Source of the DNA: Bacteroidota bacterium
Lineage (GTDB): Bacteria > Bacteroidota > Bacteroidia > NS11-12g > UBA9320
Length of the DNA: 64,000 nucleotides
Reading direction: 5' to 3'
Assembly: GCA_947468275.1 (NCBI GenBank)
Contig: CANIKO010000009.1
Location: 62,001-126,000, forward strand
Shown here: positions 28,688-36,689 of the stretch, piece by piece
Position numbering within the stretch: the stretch's first letter is position 1
Layout: the number at the start of each line of letters is the position of its first letter
Made by a program: the position numbers and the translations under genes
Notes under the pieces: generated by a model
Told to the model about the DNA's origin: nothing
What the model saw: the letters and a program-made list of their open reading frames with translations, nothing else
Database searches by the model: none

Positions 28688-30172
28688 ATGCCTTCGCCTT
28701 TAAAAGTTTACAACACACTATCTGGACAAATTGAAAATTTCAACCCAATAAATCCTCCGTTTGTAGGCTTGTATTTATGCGGACCAACGGTATATGGCTA
28801 TCCGCATTTGGGCCACACTCGTGGGCCAATAGTGTTTGATATCATTCATCGTTACTTGGGATATTTGGGATATAAAGTAAGATTTGTAAGAAACATAACC
28901 GACGTTGGGCATTTGGTAAATGATGCCGACGAAGGAGAAGATAAAATTGCTAAACGGGCCAAAATTGAAAAATTGGAACCCATGGAAATTGCTCAGCATT
29001 ATACTGATTCCTATCATTTTTGTATTGATAAGCTAAATGTAAAACGCCCTTCGATTGAGCCTCGTGCATCAGGCCATATTATTGAGCAAATAGAAATGAT
29101 TAAGCAAATAATTGAAAATGAATTTGCTTATGAAGCCAATGGATCTGTGTATTTTGATGTGCTTAAATATGCCGAGACCAATGACTATGGAAAATTATCA
29201 GGACGCATTTTAGAAGACTTGATGGCTGGTGCCGGTGAAGCCCGCCGCGAACTAGAAGGACAAGACGAAAAGAAAAATCCAAACGATTTTGCTCTTTGGA
29301 AAAGGGCCTCCGAAGAACATATTATGCAATGGCCATCGCCCTGGGGACAGGGATTTCCGGGCTGGCACATTGAATGTAGCGCTATGAGTGCCAAATATTT
29401 GGGTAAAACCTTTGATATACATGGAGGTGGAATGGATTTATTGTTTCCTCACCACGAAAGTGAAATAGCCCAAAGCACCGCATGCAACCATGCCAACCCA
29501 GCTAAATACTGGATACACCACAATATGGTGACCATCAACGGGCAAAAAATGGCTAAGTCTTTAAATAACGGTATTTTGATTACTGAATTATTTGAAGGAA
29601 ATCATCCACTGTTGGAACAAGCTTATAGCCCCATGACGCTTAAGTTTTTTATACTTCAGGCGCATTATCGCAGCACGCTTGATTTTGGCAACGATGCCTT
29701 AAAGGCCGCCGAAAAAGGATTGCAACGCTTGATGAATGCAGTGGCTTTATTGCAAACTTTACAACCCGGTACAACCTCTGATTTTGATGTATCCGCTTTA
29801 AAAGAAACTATTTTAGAGGCATTGAACGACGACTTTAATACCCCCATTGCAATAGCTCAATTATTTGAAGCTGCAAGTTGGATAAATAAAGTAAACGACG
29901 GAAATGCCTCAATAAATGCCGCAGATTTGGAAAATCTTACCTCCTTTGTCAATACCATCGTATTTGAAGTATTGGGCTTAATGGATGAACAAAAAGAAAT
30001 GGGGACCAACTTAGTTGACCCATTAATTCAGATTTTGATAACCATGCGCAACGAAGCCAAAGCCGAAAAAGACTATAAAAAATCAGACGACATCCGCAAT
30101 AAACTGCTGCAAGCCGGCTTTGAACTTAAAGATGGCAAAGAAGGCACAACTTATAACATTACTAAAAATTAA
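28688..30172 (+). CDS. cysS: Cysteine-tRNA ligase
   Basis: A class I aminoacyl-tRNA synthetase of 494 aa that charges tRNA-Cys. The N-terminus reads LYLCGPTVYGYPHLGHTRG with the zinc-site cysteine and the PHLGH version of HIGH; further zinc ligands are in HIECSAMS and FPHHESE; the KMSKS loop is KMAKS. I use ATG 28688, the normal N-terminus, since the frame extends to a TTG at 28640 that lies upstream of the -7 box. Confidence 0.97.
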   Translation: MPSPLKVYNTLSGQIENFNPINPPFVGLYLCGPTVYGYPHLGHTRGPIVFDIIHRYLGYLGYKVRFVRNITDVGHLVNDADEGEDKIAKRAKIEKLEPMEIAQHYTDSYHFCIDKLNVKRPSIEPRASGHIIEQIEMIKQIIENEFAYEANGSVYFDVLKYAETNDYGKLSGRILEDLMAGAGEARRELEGQDEKKNPNDFALWKRASEEHIMQWPSPWGQGFPGWHIECSAMSAKYLGKTFDIHGGGMDLLFPHHESEIAQSTACNHANPAKYWIHHNMVTINGQKMAKSLNNGILITELFEGNHPLLEQAYSPMTLKFFILQAHYRSTLDFGNDALKAAEKGLQRLMNAVALLQTLQPGTTSDFDVSALKETILEALNDDFNTPIAIAQLFEAASWINKVNDGNASINAADLENLTSFVNTIVFEVLGLMDEQKEMGTNLVDPLIQILITMRNEAKAEKDYKKSDDIRNKLLQAGFELKDGKEGTTYNITKN

Positions 30173-30263
30173 ACAGCGATAGAAATCATCCACATCAGCC
30201 CTTTATTTGACAAAGCCACCCGAGGCAATTTTGTTATTCAAAAACGAAATTCAGTTTCAAAAC

Positions 30264-30303
30264 AAAAAGGCTTCATTGGCCTAGTAGCTGATGCCTTTTT
30301 TAT
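30264..30303 (+). terminator. Probable Rho-independent terminator of cysS
   Basis: AAAAAGGC and GCCTTTTT (8 bp) enclose a loop of about 20 nt and end in a T run. It lies 90 bp after cysS and just ahead of the next promoter box. Confidence 0.6.
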
Positions 30304-30305
30304 TA

Positions 30306-30313
30306 TAGATTTG
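30306..30313 (+). promoter_or_regulatory. Probable -7 promoter box of the M28-SprT-C1-GT operon
   Basis: TAGATTTG fits TAnnTTTG and lies directly after the terminator, 50 bp ahead of the M28 ATG. It probably drives the following plus-strand run of five closely spaced genes. Confidence 0.5.
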
Positions 30314-30363
30314 TATTTTTAACACTTGCAAAAAATTAACAAAATTATCTCTCCTAAAAACAA

Positions 30364-31362
30364 ATGAAACACCTCTTAAATATTACAGCTTTATTTTTAT
30401 TGGTCACCGCCATTTCCTGTAAAGGGCCTTCTAAAAATGATTCGGAAGATACTACTAAAGATTCAGTGGTTACCAAAGCTTTATTGCCAAATAATTTTAA
30501 TAGCGACAGTGCTTATGAATATGTTGCCAAACAAGTGAGCTTTGGCCCACGGGTTCCTAATACCGAAGCGCATCGCAAATGTTCAGCCTGGTTAGAAACT
30601 ATGCTTAAAAGATGGTCTGACACGGTCTATGTTCAGTCGTTTGATTCAAAAAATAGCAAGGGCCAAATAATGAAAGCTAAAAATTTAATAGGTTCATTTA
30701 ATCCAAAAAATACCGAACGCCTTCTTTTATGTGCCCATTGGGATACACGACCACAAGCCGACCAAGATAAAACTAACCCAACCACTCCGGCCGACGGAGC
30801 CAATGATGGCGGCAGCGGAGTTGGAGTTTTATTGGAAATAGCCCGTCAGTTGCATTTGGTAAAACCTGAACTGGGAATTGATATTATTCTTTTTGATGTA
30901 GAGGATGGAGGTTCAAACAGTAATGAAACTGAAAGCACATGGTGTCTTGGTTCCAAATATTGGGCAGAACATCCACATGTGATGGATTATATGGCCAAAA
31001 ACGGAATTTTGTTAGATATGGTAGGTTCAAAAAATGCGGTGTTTGCTCGTGAACAAATGTCGGCCATTTATGATAATAATTTTTTGGGTAAAGTATGGCA
31101 AACAGGAGCTAACATAGGCTTTGGAGCCTTTTTCAGTAATTATAATAAAGATGGAATTACAGATGATCACGTAAATGTTTCGGCATTAGGCCATGTGCCT
31201 ACTATTGACATTATAGACTATAGTTCAGCCACTCAATCTGGTTTTGGAGCCTACTGGCATACTCATGATGATAACATGAGTGTTATTAGCAAGTTTACTC
31301 TAACTGCTGTAGGCAAAACTGTGCTTCAGGTGGTACTGAACGACGAAGCCAACGTTGAATAA
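30364..31362 (+). CDS. M28-family lipoprotein, glutaminyl-cyclase-like
   Basis: A 332-aa exported protein with a lipobox (AISC, C19). The zinc-peptidase core has AHWDTRPQ, GANDGGSGVGVLLEIARQL, DVEDGG and a late WHTHDDN histidine, the metal ligands of the M28 fold. The ESTWCLGSKYWAEH segment is typical of the glutaminyl-peptide cyclotransferase branch, so it may cyclise N-terminal Gln of exported proteins to pyroglutamate. That would suit a T9SS organism, in which many exported proteins begin with Gln after signal cleavage. First gene of a five-gene run. Confidence 0.88.
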   Translation: MKHLLNITALFLLVTAISCKGPSKNDSEDTTKDSVVTKALLPNNFNSDSAYEYVAKQVSFGPRVPNTEAHRKCSAWLETMLKRWSDTVYVQSFDSKNSKGQIMKAKNLIGSFNPKNTERLLLCAHWDTRPQADQDKTNPTTPADGANDGGSGVGVLLEIARQLHLVKPELGIDIILFDVEDGGSNSNETESTWCLGSKYWAEHPHVMDYMAKNGILLDMVGSKNAVFAREQMSAIYDNNFLGKVWQTGANIGFGAFFSNYNKDGITDDHVNVSALGHVPTIDIIDYSSATQSGFGAYWHTHDDNMSVISKFTLTAVGKTVLQVVLNDEANVE

Positions 31363-31365
31363 ATA

Positions 31366-31989
31366 ATGCATCCGCAGCTAATTCCGTTATCAAAGCAGTT
31401 ACATCCTTTTATTCCTCCCGGAACCGAAATTAAGGTGGCCGAAATGGTAATTAATTATCATGTTCATTTAAAACTTACCAAACCCCGTTCTACAAAATTA
31501 GGGGACTACAGATCCCCTTTTCAAGGCAAGGGCCATAGAATTACTATAAATAAAAGCCTCAATAAATTTTCGTTTTTAATAACCTTTGTGCATGAAGTGG
31601 CCCATTTAACCTGCTGGAACCAACATCAAAATAAAGTGGCTCCGCACGGCAAAGAATGGAAAGCACACTTTAAAACCCTGATGAGTCCGTTTATGAATCA
31701 CCAGGTTTTTCCGGAAAATGTGTTGGCAGCCTTAAATAAATACATGCAAAATCCTGCGGCTTCAAGTTGCGCCGATGTGGATTTATTGAAAGCCTTGCAA
31801 GACCACATGCCCGAGGATGGACTTGTTAATTTAGAACAATTGCCTGAAAACATTGACTTTGTATTGGATGGAAACAAGTTTTTCAGAAAAGGGCCTTTGG
31901 AAAGAAAACGGTTTCGCTGCCTTAATTTAACCAATAAAAGATATTACTTTGTAAATGCCCTAGCTCGGGTGAAACCATTAGAAAAATAA
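31366..31989 (+). CDS. SprT-like domain metalloprotein
   Basis: A 207-aa protein with a zincin motif HEVAH (76-80) and a third ligand candidate H94 in APHGKEWK, the SprT-like pattern. The C-terminal part holds KRFRCLNLTNKRYYF but lacks the usual CxxC zinc ribbon pair of eukaryotic Spartan. Protease activity is possible but unproved for bacterial members. It starts 3 bp after the M28 gene. Confidence 0.85.
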   Translation: MHPQLIPLSKQLHPFIPPGTEIKVAEMVINYHVHLKLTKPRSTKLGDYRSPFQGKGHRITINKSLNKFSFLITFVHEVAHLTCWNQHQNKVAPHGKEWKAHFKTLMSPFMNHQVFPENVLAALNKYMQNPAASSCADVDLLKALQDHMPEDGLVNLEQLPENIDFVLDGNKFFRKGPLERKRFRCLNLTNKRYYFVNALARVKPLEK

Positions 31990-31991
31990 AA

Positions 31992-33119
31992 ATGCTTAAA
32001 AAAATCAGTTTATTACTATTTGTAGTTGGTGCAACACTTTTAGGAAACGCCCAATCGGCAAGTCCATTTAAATTTACGGTTGTAAAAAATCTGGAAGCCA
32101 CCGAAGTTAAAAGCCAGGGAAGTACAGGCACTTGTTGGTGTTTTAGCGCTTCATCATTTGTCGAGTCTGAAATTATTCGCAAAACCAGCAAAAAAATTGA
32201 TCTCTCCGAAATGTTTGTGGTAAGAAAAATATACCTTGAAAAAGCAGTGAGCTATCTTCGCTATCATGGTAAAGCCAATTTTAGTCAGGGCGCATTGGCA
32301 CATGATCTTTTTACAGTAATGAAAACCTACGGCATGATGCCTGAAGATGTTTATGATGGAAAAAATAATGCAGCCTCACACAATCATACCAAATTGGAAG
32401 AAACCTTAAAATTTTATCTAGATTCTCTGTTAAAAAAACCAACCATTGAGCCTCATTGGAAAGAAGGTTTTGAAACTATTTTAGATACTTACTTAGGAGT
32501 TTGTCCTGCTATTTTTAAGTATAATGAGGTTTCCTATAATCCGGTTTCATTTGCCGCATCACTTGGTATTAATGTTGATGATTATATAGGATTTACAAGC
32601 TACACGCATCATCCGTTTTATGAACTTTTTTGTTTAGAAATACCTGACAATTTTTCAAGAGGTCAGTACCTTAATGTGCCGATGGACCAACTTATGGAAA
32701 TTATTGACAATTCACTAAATCAAGGCTATACTGTGGAATGGGATGGCGATGTGAGTGAACCTGGATTTGGCCGCAGAGGAGGTGCCGCTGTTTTGCTCCG
32801 CAAGGGTGAATCCATTGGTGATTCATTACCCATTGAAGATGCCGCTACTCAAGATTTACGGCAAGCCACTTTTGACAGCCACGAAACGACCGACGACCAC
32901 CTAATGCACATTACAGGAATAGCCAAAGACCAAAAAGGAAATCGCTATTACATTACCAAAAACTCGTGGGGCAACAAAGCCGGAATTAATGGCTATGTGT
33001 ATATGTCCGAAAATTATATAAAGCTAAAAACCGTTTCTATTTATGTAAACAAGAAAGTGATTCCTGTTTCGGTAAAAAACAAAACGAAAGCATTATTGGA
33101 AGCGAAACCTAAAAAATAA
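31992..33119 (+). CDS. Exported C1B papain-fold peptidase (aminopeptidase C-like)
   Basis: A 375-aa cysteine peptidase. A signal peptide ends near GNAQ (residue 21). Active-site landmarks are Q42 and C48 in SQGSTGTCWCF, the histidine in DDHLMHITG and the asparagine in TKNSWGNKAG. These fit the bleomycin hydrolase/PepC (C1B) branch, but export differs from the classical cytosolic enzymes. It starts 2 bp after the SprT-like gene. Confidence 0.9.
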   Translation: MLKKISLLLFVVGATLLGNAQSASPFKFTVVKNLEATEVKSQGSTGTCWCFSASSFVESEIIRKTSKKIDLSEMFVVRKIYLEKAVSYLRYHGKANFSQGALAHDLFTVMKTYGMMPEDVYDGKNNAASHNHTKLEETLKFYLDSLLKKPTIEPHWKEGFETILDTYLGVCPAIFKYNEVSYNPVSFAASLGINVDDYIGFTSYTHHPFYELFCLEIPDNFSRGQYLNVPMDQLMEIIDNSLNQGYTVEWDGDVSEPGFGRRGGAAVLLRKGESIGDSLPIEDAATQDLRQATFDSHETTDDHLMHITGIAKDQKGNRYYITKNSWGNKAGINGYVYMSENYIKLKTVSIYVNKKVIPVSVKNKTKALLEAKPKK

Positions 33120-33132
33120 GGAACCTCCATTG

Positions 33133-34608
33133 ATGTTAAAAGCTACAAAAATCCAAACGCTAGGCAACAGGCATTTTCTGTTTTTAGCACTCTGGATTTT
33201 TGTAGCTTTACTTTTTCAGTTTCAAAAAATAATTACCCTTCCGCCTTTGTCCATTCATCAGGGGGCACAGGCCGATAGGGCTTCCATTGCTTTAAATTAT
33301 TATCGGGTGAGCATGAATTTTTTAGAACCCCGGGTAATGGAAACTGCCACCAAAGATGGAATAACACCCTGCGAGTTTCCTTTGGTAAATTATGTTGTGG
33401 CTTGTTTTTATAAGCTTTTTGGCTACCATCCGTTTTGGTATCGTTTTTTGATGTGGTGTTTAATGGGTGCCGGGCTTTGGGCAGTTTTTGATATTTTGTG
33501 TCTTTGGTTGGCCAATAAATGGGCGGCCTTATTAGTTGCATTCACTTGGTTTTTTAGCCCCATTCTTGATTTTTATACCCCAAACTTTTTGCCCGATACG
33601 GCTTCATTGGCATTGGTGCTTTTGGCCCTGCGGCAATGGTTTCTTTATAACTCAAAAGCTTCAAAAAAACGAATTATATGGTTCACCGTTTTTGCAGCCT
33701 TGGCCTGTTTGATTAAAATCACTTCGCTCCTGTTTGTCATCACCGTTGTGTTGGTAAGCCTTATTCAGTTTATTGCAAAGCATGAAAAAATAAAATTTAT
33801 AGGTTCCGCATTTCTTATTTTTCTTTCTGTTTTTTGCTGGTATTACTATTGCCAATGGCTGGAGCAAAAAGTAGGAGGTTCCTATTTTTTAATGAGTATG
33901 GTAATGCCATCTTCACTGAATGAATTTAGGGAGTGGTTTCATATTTTTTATGCCAATTGGTTTTTTCAAATTTATAATTGGCAGCAATGGATTTTTATAG
34001 CTTTTGGGCTTGTTTCCATTCCTTTTGTTAACGAAAAACTATACATAAAACTGTTCTCAGTTATAGCCTTAATCGGGGCATTGTGTATTTATATTTTAAT
34101 GGCCGGCCAATTTCGGTATCACGATTATTACAGCATTACTCTTTTGCCCATATTCCTGTTTTTTATAGCTTTTGGGTTCAAATGGCTTTTTAGTTTAAAA
34201 CCTTTTTTGGCTTACAGTCTTCTGCTTGTGGTGTGTGTTTGGGGATTAATTGATGCTAAAAATAATTTCAGGTTGCGCTATAAACCCGGCGAATATTTAT
34301 ACCAAACTTTTTTTGAACCTTCCGATTTTAAAGGCGTTGATGCATGGCTAACCCAAAATGGCGTGACCCAAAACGATAAAATTTTAGCCGCTTTTGACCC
34401 CAATCCCAATACCTTGCTTTATTTCCTAAATCGGAGAGGTTGCCGCACATTTGATCATAACTTATCATACGTAAACGGAAAATTGGAACTGTACAAAAAT
34501 TTGGTAACCAATGATTCATTGCAATTTTTTAAGCAATATCCCGAAACCCGAAACCATTTGGCCTTTAAAAGCGCTTATAATAAATGGTCATTATACAATC
34601 TGAAATAA
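33133..34608 (+). CDS. GT39/ArnT-like membrane glycosyltransferase
   Basis: A 491-aa inner-membrane protein with about ten to eleven transmembrane helices and a short C-terminal soluble tail, like dolichyl-phosphate-mannose or ArnT-type GT-C enzymes. The first periplasmic loop has QGAQADRASIALNYY and LEPRVMETATKDGITPCEFPL, with the acidic/glutamate pattern expected at the active site. Such enzymes move a sugar from a lipid carrier to a target; donor and acceptor are unknown. I use ATG 33133 rather than TTG 33130. Its stop overlaps the next start by one base. Its last third is duplicated 1.6 kb downstream. Confidence 0.8.
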   Translation: MLKATKIQTLGNRHFLFLALWIFVALLFQFQKIITLPPLSIHQGAQADRASIALNYYRVSMNFLEPRVMETATKDGITPCEFPLVNYVVACFYKLFGYHPFWYRFLMWCLMGAGLWAVFDILCLWLANKWAALLVAFTWFFSPILDFYTPNFLPDTASLALVLLALRQWFLYNSKASKKRIIWFTVFAALACLIKITSLLFVITVVLVSLIQFIAKHEKIKFIGSAFLIFLSVFCWYYYCQWLEQKVGGSYFLMSMVMPSSLNEFREWFHIFYANWFFQIYNWQQWIFIAFGLVSIPFVNEKLYIKLFSVIALIGALCIYILMAGQFRYHDYYSITLLPIFLFFIAFGFKWLFSLKPFLAYSLLLVVCVWGLIDAKNNFRLRYKPGEYLYQTFFEPSDFKGVDAWLTQNGVTQNDKILAAFDPNPNTLLYFLNRRGCRTFDHNLSYVNGKLELYKNLVTNDSLQFFKQYPETRNHLAFKSAYNKWSLYNLK

Positions 34609-34871
34609 TGGATTTGGACAGAGTAGAAAAAGGGGTTTTAGAGAAACTGATTTTTGAAGAAACCTTTGAAAATATACTGCAGGAATGCCGAGATTTAGCT
34701 TTGCCCAATGTAATTACGGATGTTTTAAAATACCTGATACAACACAAATTGGTGGTAGCCAAATATCCTACCGAAACCAAAAAATCTAAACCCGGCTTTA
34801 TGTATGACTCCGATAGGATGAAAGATTATACCTATCAGGCTACGGCCAAGGGGATTAGACATTTAAGTTAA
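34608..34871 (+). CDS. Small winged-helix-like hypothetical protein, copy 1
   Basis: An 87-aa protein I do not recognise. Its pattern (helices, TDVLKYLIQHKLVVAKYP, then a charged wing and YQATAKGIRHLS) looks like a small winged helix-turn-helix, so a DNA-binding or regulatory role is possible. Its ATG shares a base with the glycosyltransferase stop (TAATG). A second copy lies at 36174-36437 in the same relation to a glycosyltransferase fragment. Confidence 0.7.
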   Translation: MDLDRVEKGVLEKLIFEETFENILQECRDLALPNVITDVLKYLIQHKLVVAKYPTETKKSKPGFMYDSDRMKDYTYQATAKGIRHLS

Positions 34872-34985
34872 TAGTTTTCTTATGACTTTAGCCAAGTCAA
34901 AATATTGGTCTTAAAATAACACACCCGAATATCTACAACTTACTCTCTCATGAAAATTTGTTTAGGTATATGGCAAAACTTTACT

Positions 34986-35037
34986 TCCCAGCTGAGTCTC
35001 TCTGTATGGACCCAAGCGGAGGAAGAGGACTCAGCGG
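34986..35037. repeat. REP-like element left of the RAYT gene
   Basis: About 52 bp beginning TCCCAGCTGAGTCT and ending GGACTCAGCGG. GCTGAGTC and GACTCAGC pair, giving an 8-bp stem over a loop of about 30 nt. An inverted, imperfect copy lies at 35773-35822, on the other side of the transposase gene. Confidence 0.75.
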
Positions 35038-35085
35038 CTCCAAACTCAACGGCTCTAACTATGCACGAACCCCATTTACACCAAA

Positions 35086-35676
35086 TTAAAAAATATCACT
35101 CCCAAAATCAATATCATCTAATTCTAAATAATTGGTTATCGGGTAAAAAGCGTGAATACCTTCAATATAGTATTTAGCTGAACTATGTATATAATCTTCA
35201 GGTTTATGAGCTAGGTTCCATTTTTCAACGCATGGATTTTGATGCATATAATTCAGTTTCTGCTCCATAAATTTACGGGATATACACTGCTTCCAGTCAA
35301 ATGAACGTTCCCATAGTTCATGTTTTTTGTTTCTTAATCTTTCGGTAATACTAACCGATTGGTTTAAAATATTAAGCAACTTTGTTTCACCTTGTAATTT
35401 AAGTCGTTCAATAATTGCATAAGCCATAAACCGCTTACCATTGCCTACAATGGTATTTATAGATTTTTGCATATCTCTAAAAGAAATAAGCGCATGAATA
35501 TGATTTGGCATTATTACAAAACCCACTATATGATGGCCTTTGCCTTTCAAATAATCAAACCATTTATAAACTGCATCATAACTATTTGTTTTACCAATTA
35601 AGGGCAACCATTGAAAGCAAGTAAAGGTGATGAAATAGGTGCCATCTGGTTCTGCTATTTTTATTTTTACAGGCAT
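35086..35676 (-). CDS. REP-associated tyrosine transposase (RAYT, Y1_Tnp)
   Basis: A 196-aa HUH-type single-strand transposase. The HUH motif is MPNHIHALI (two histidines around I) near residue 60, and the presumed catalytic tyrosine is in KLNYMHQNP near residue 145. The size and the WERSFDWKQCISRKFMEQKLNYMHQNP-like C-terminal half fit the RAYT group, single-copy domesticated relatives of IS200/IS605 that act on REP sequences. It lies between two inverted REP-like elements. It looks intact. Confidence 0.88.
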   Translation of the reverse strand: MPVKIKIAEPDGTYFITFTCFQWLPLIGKTNSYDAVYKWFDYLKGKGHHIVGFVIMPNHIHALISFRDMQKSINTIVGNGKRFMAYAIIERLKLQGETKLLNILNQSVSITERLRNKKHELWERSFDWKQCISRKFMEQKLNYMHQNPCVEKWNLAHKPEDYIHSSAKYYIEGIHAFYPITNYLELDDIDFGSDIF

Positions 35677-35772
35677 CTAAAGCAAAAGTATATATTTGTA
35701 TTGAAAAATAGGTTTATGGGTTGGCTTAATATGAATATAATATTATGAAATTTAGTTTGGTTTTAATCCGGG

Positions 35773-35822
35773 CCGCTGAGTCCGCTCCTTCGCTCGGGCC
35801 ATTGGGCGAGACTCAGCTGGGA
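35773..35822. repeat. REP-like element right of the RAYT gene, inverted copy
   Basis: CCGCTGAGTCCGC to GAGACTCAGCTGGGA, the reverse complement of the left element with several mismatches in the loop. It abuts the duplicated glycosyltransferase fragment within about 4 bp, marking the point where that copy is cut. Confidence 0.75.
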
Positions 35823-35825
35823 AGG

Positions 35826-36174
35826 AAATAATTTCAGGTTGCGCTATAAACCGGGCGAGTATTTATACCAAACTTTTTTTGAACCTTCAGATTTTAAAGG
35901 CGTTGATGCATGGTTAACCCAAAACGGCGTGACCCAAAACGATAAAATTTTAGCCGCTTTTGACCCCAATCCCAATACCTTGCTTTATTTCCTAAACCGG
36001 AGAGGTTGCCGCACGTTTGACCATAACTTATCCTATGTCAGCGGAAAATTGGACCTTTATCATAATTTAGTAACCAATGATTCATTGCAATTTTTTAAGC
36101 AATATCCCGAAACCCGAAACCATTTGGCCTTTAAAAGCGCTTATAATAAATGGTCATTATACAATCTGAAATAA
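35826..36174 (+). pseudogene. 3' fragment of a second glycosyltransferase gene
   Basis: This stretch matches the last 115 or so codons of the GT39-like gene at 33133-34608 in frame to the stop. The first two-thirds are missing and a REP-like element stands where they would be, so it has no start and no membrane domain. Only about 18 base differences separate the two copies here and most are at third positions; the few amino acid changes fall in the LSYV.GKL.LY.NL stretch. This shows both copies were once under selection and that the loss is more recent than the duplication. Confidence 0.8.
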
Positions 36175-36437
36175 TGGATTTGGACAGAGTAGAAAAAGGG
36201 GTGTTGGAAAAACTGATTTTTGAAGAAACCTTTGAAAATATACTGCAGGAATGCAAAGACTTGGCCTTGCCCAATGTAATTACGGATGTTTTAAAATACC
36301 TAATACAACACAAACTAGTAGTAGCCAAATATCCTACCGAAACCAAAAAATCTAAACCCGGCTTTATGTATGATTCCGATAGGATGAAAGACTACACCTA
36401 TCAAGCCACCACCAAGGGAATAAGGCATTTGAGTTAA
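36174..36437 (+). CDS. Small winged-helix-like hypothetical protein, copy 2
   Basis: The second copy of the 87-aa gene at 34608. The protein differs at few positions (for example CRDLA/CKDLA, ATAKG/TTKG), while most of the roughly 23 base changes are silent. It is intact and keeps its one-base overlap with the glycosyltransferase fragment. Since the upstream gene has lost its 5' end, it is unclear whether it is still transcribed. Confidence 0.65.
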   Translation: MDLDRVEKGVLEKLIFEETFENILQECKDLALPNVITDVLKYLIQHKLVVAKYPTETKKSKPGFMYDSDRMKDYTYQATTKGIRHLS

Positions 36438-36636
36438 TACTGTTTTTTGTTATTCTACATTTAGGCAAGTTAAAATATTAGCCTGAAAAAAAGTAATAAT
36501 ACGCTACCTCTCAGCTTGCACAAGGCCATGCAAGTAAGACATAGGCTGGGAAGTGCGTTTAAGGACGCTCGACAGGAAAAATAATCCTTCTTAAAACGCA
36601 AGCCTTTTTTTTACAATTTCAGCAACCTTTTAATAA
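36438..36636. other. Structured gap upstream of the propeller protein
   Basis: The first 60 bp are a diverged copy of the sequence after copy 1 (34872 on), showing that the tandem duplication extended past the stop. A short block with CTTGCA and TGCAAG pairing and a GCGT/ACGC hairpin follows (about 36513-36567). I cannot assign a function. Confidence 0.45.
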
Positions 36637-36666
36637 TTGGCTGTCTATTAATATAGCATACATTTG
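36637..36666 (+). promoter_or_regulatory. Promoter of the type A T9SS propeller protein
   Basis: TTGG at 36637-36640 serves as the -33 element and TACATTTG at 36659-36666 as the -7 box (TAnnTTTG), 19 bp apart. The predicted transcript start lies between the upstream ATG at 36669 and the ATG at 36690, supporting the latter as start. Confidence 0.6.
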
Positions 36667-36689
36667 CTATGCCTAATTATTTTAAATTA

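Noticed and set aside
30173-30263. A small gene between cysS and the terminator
   Set aside because: No start with a usable frame and no coding pattern; the stretch seems to be untranslated.
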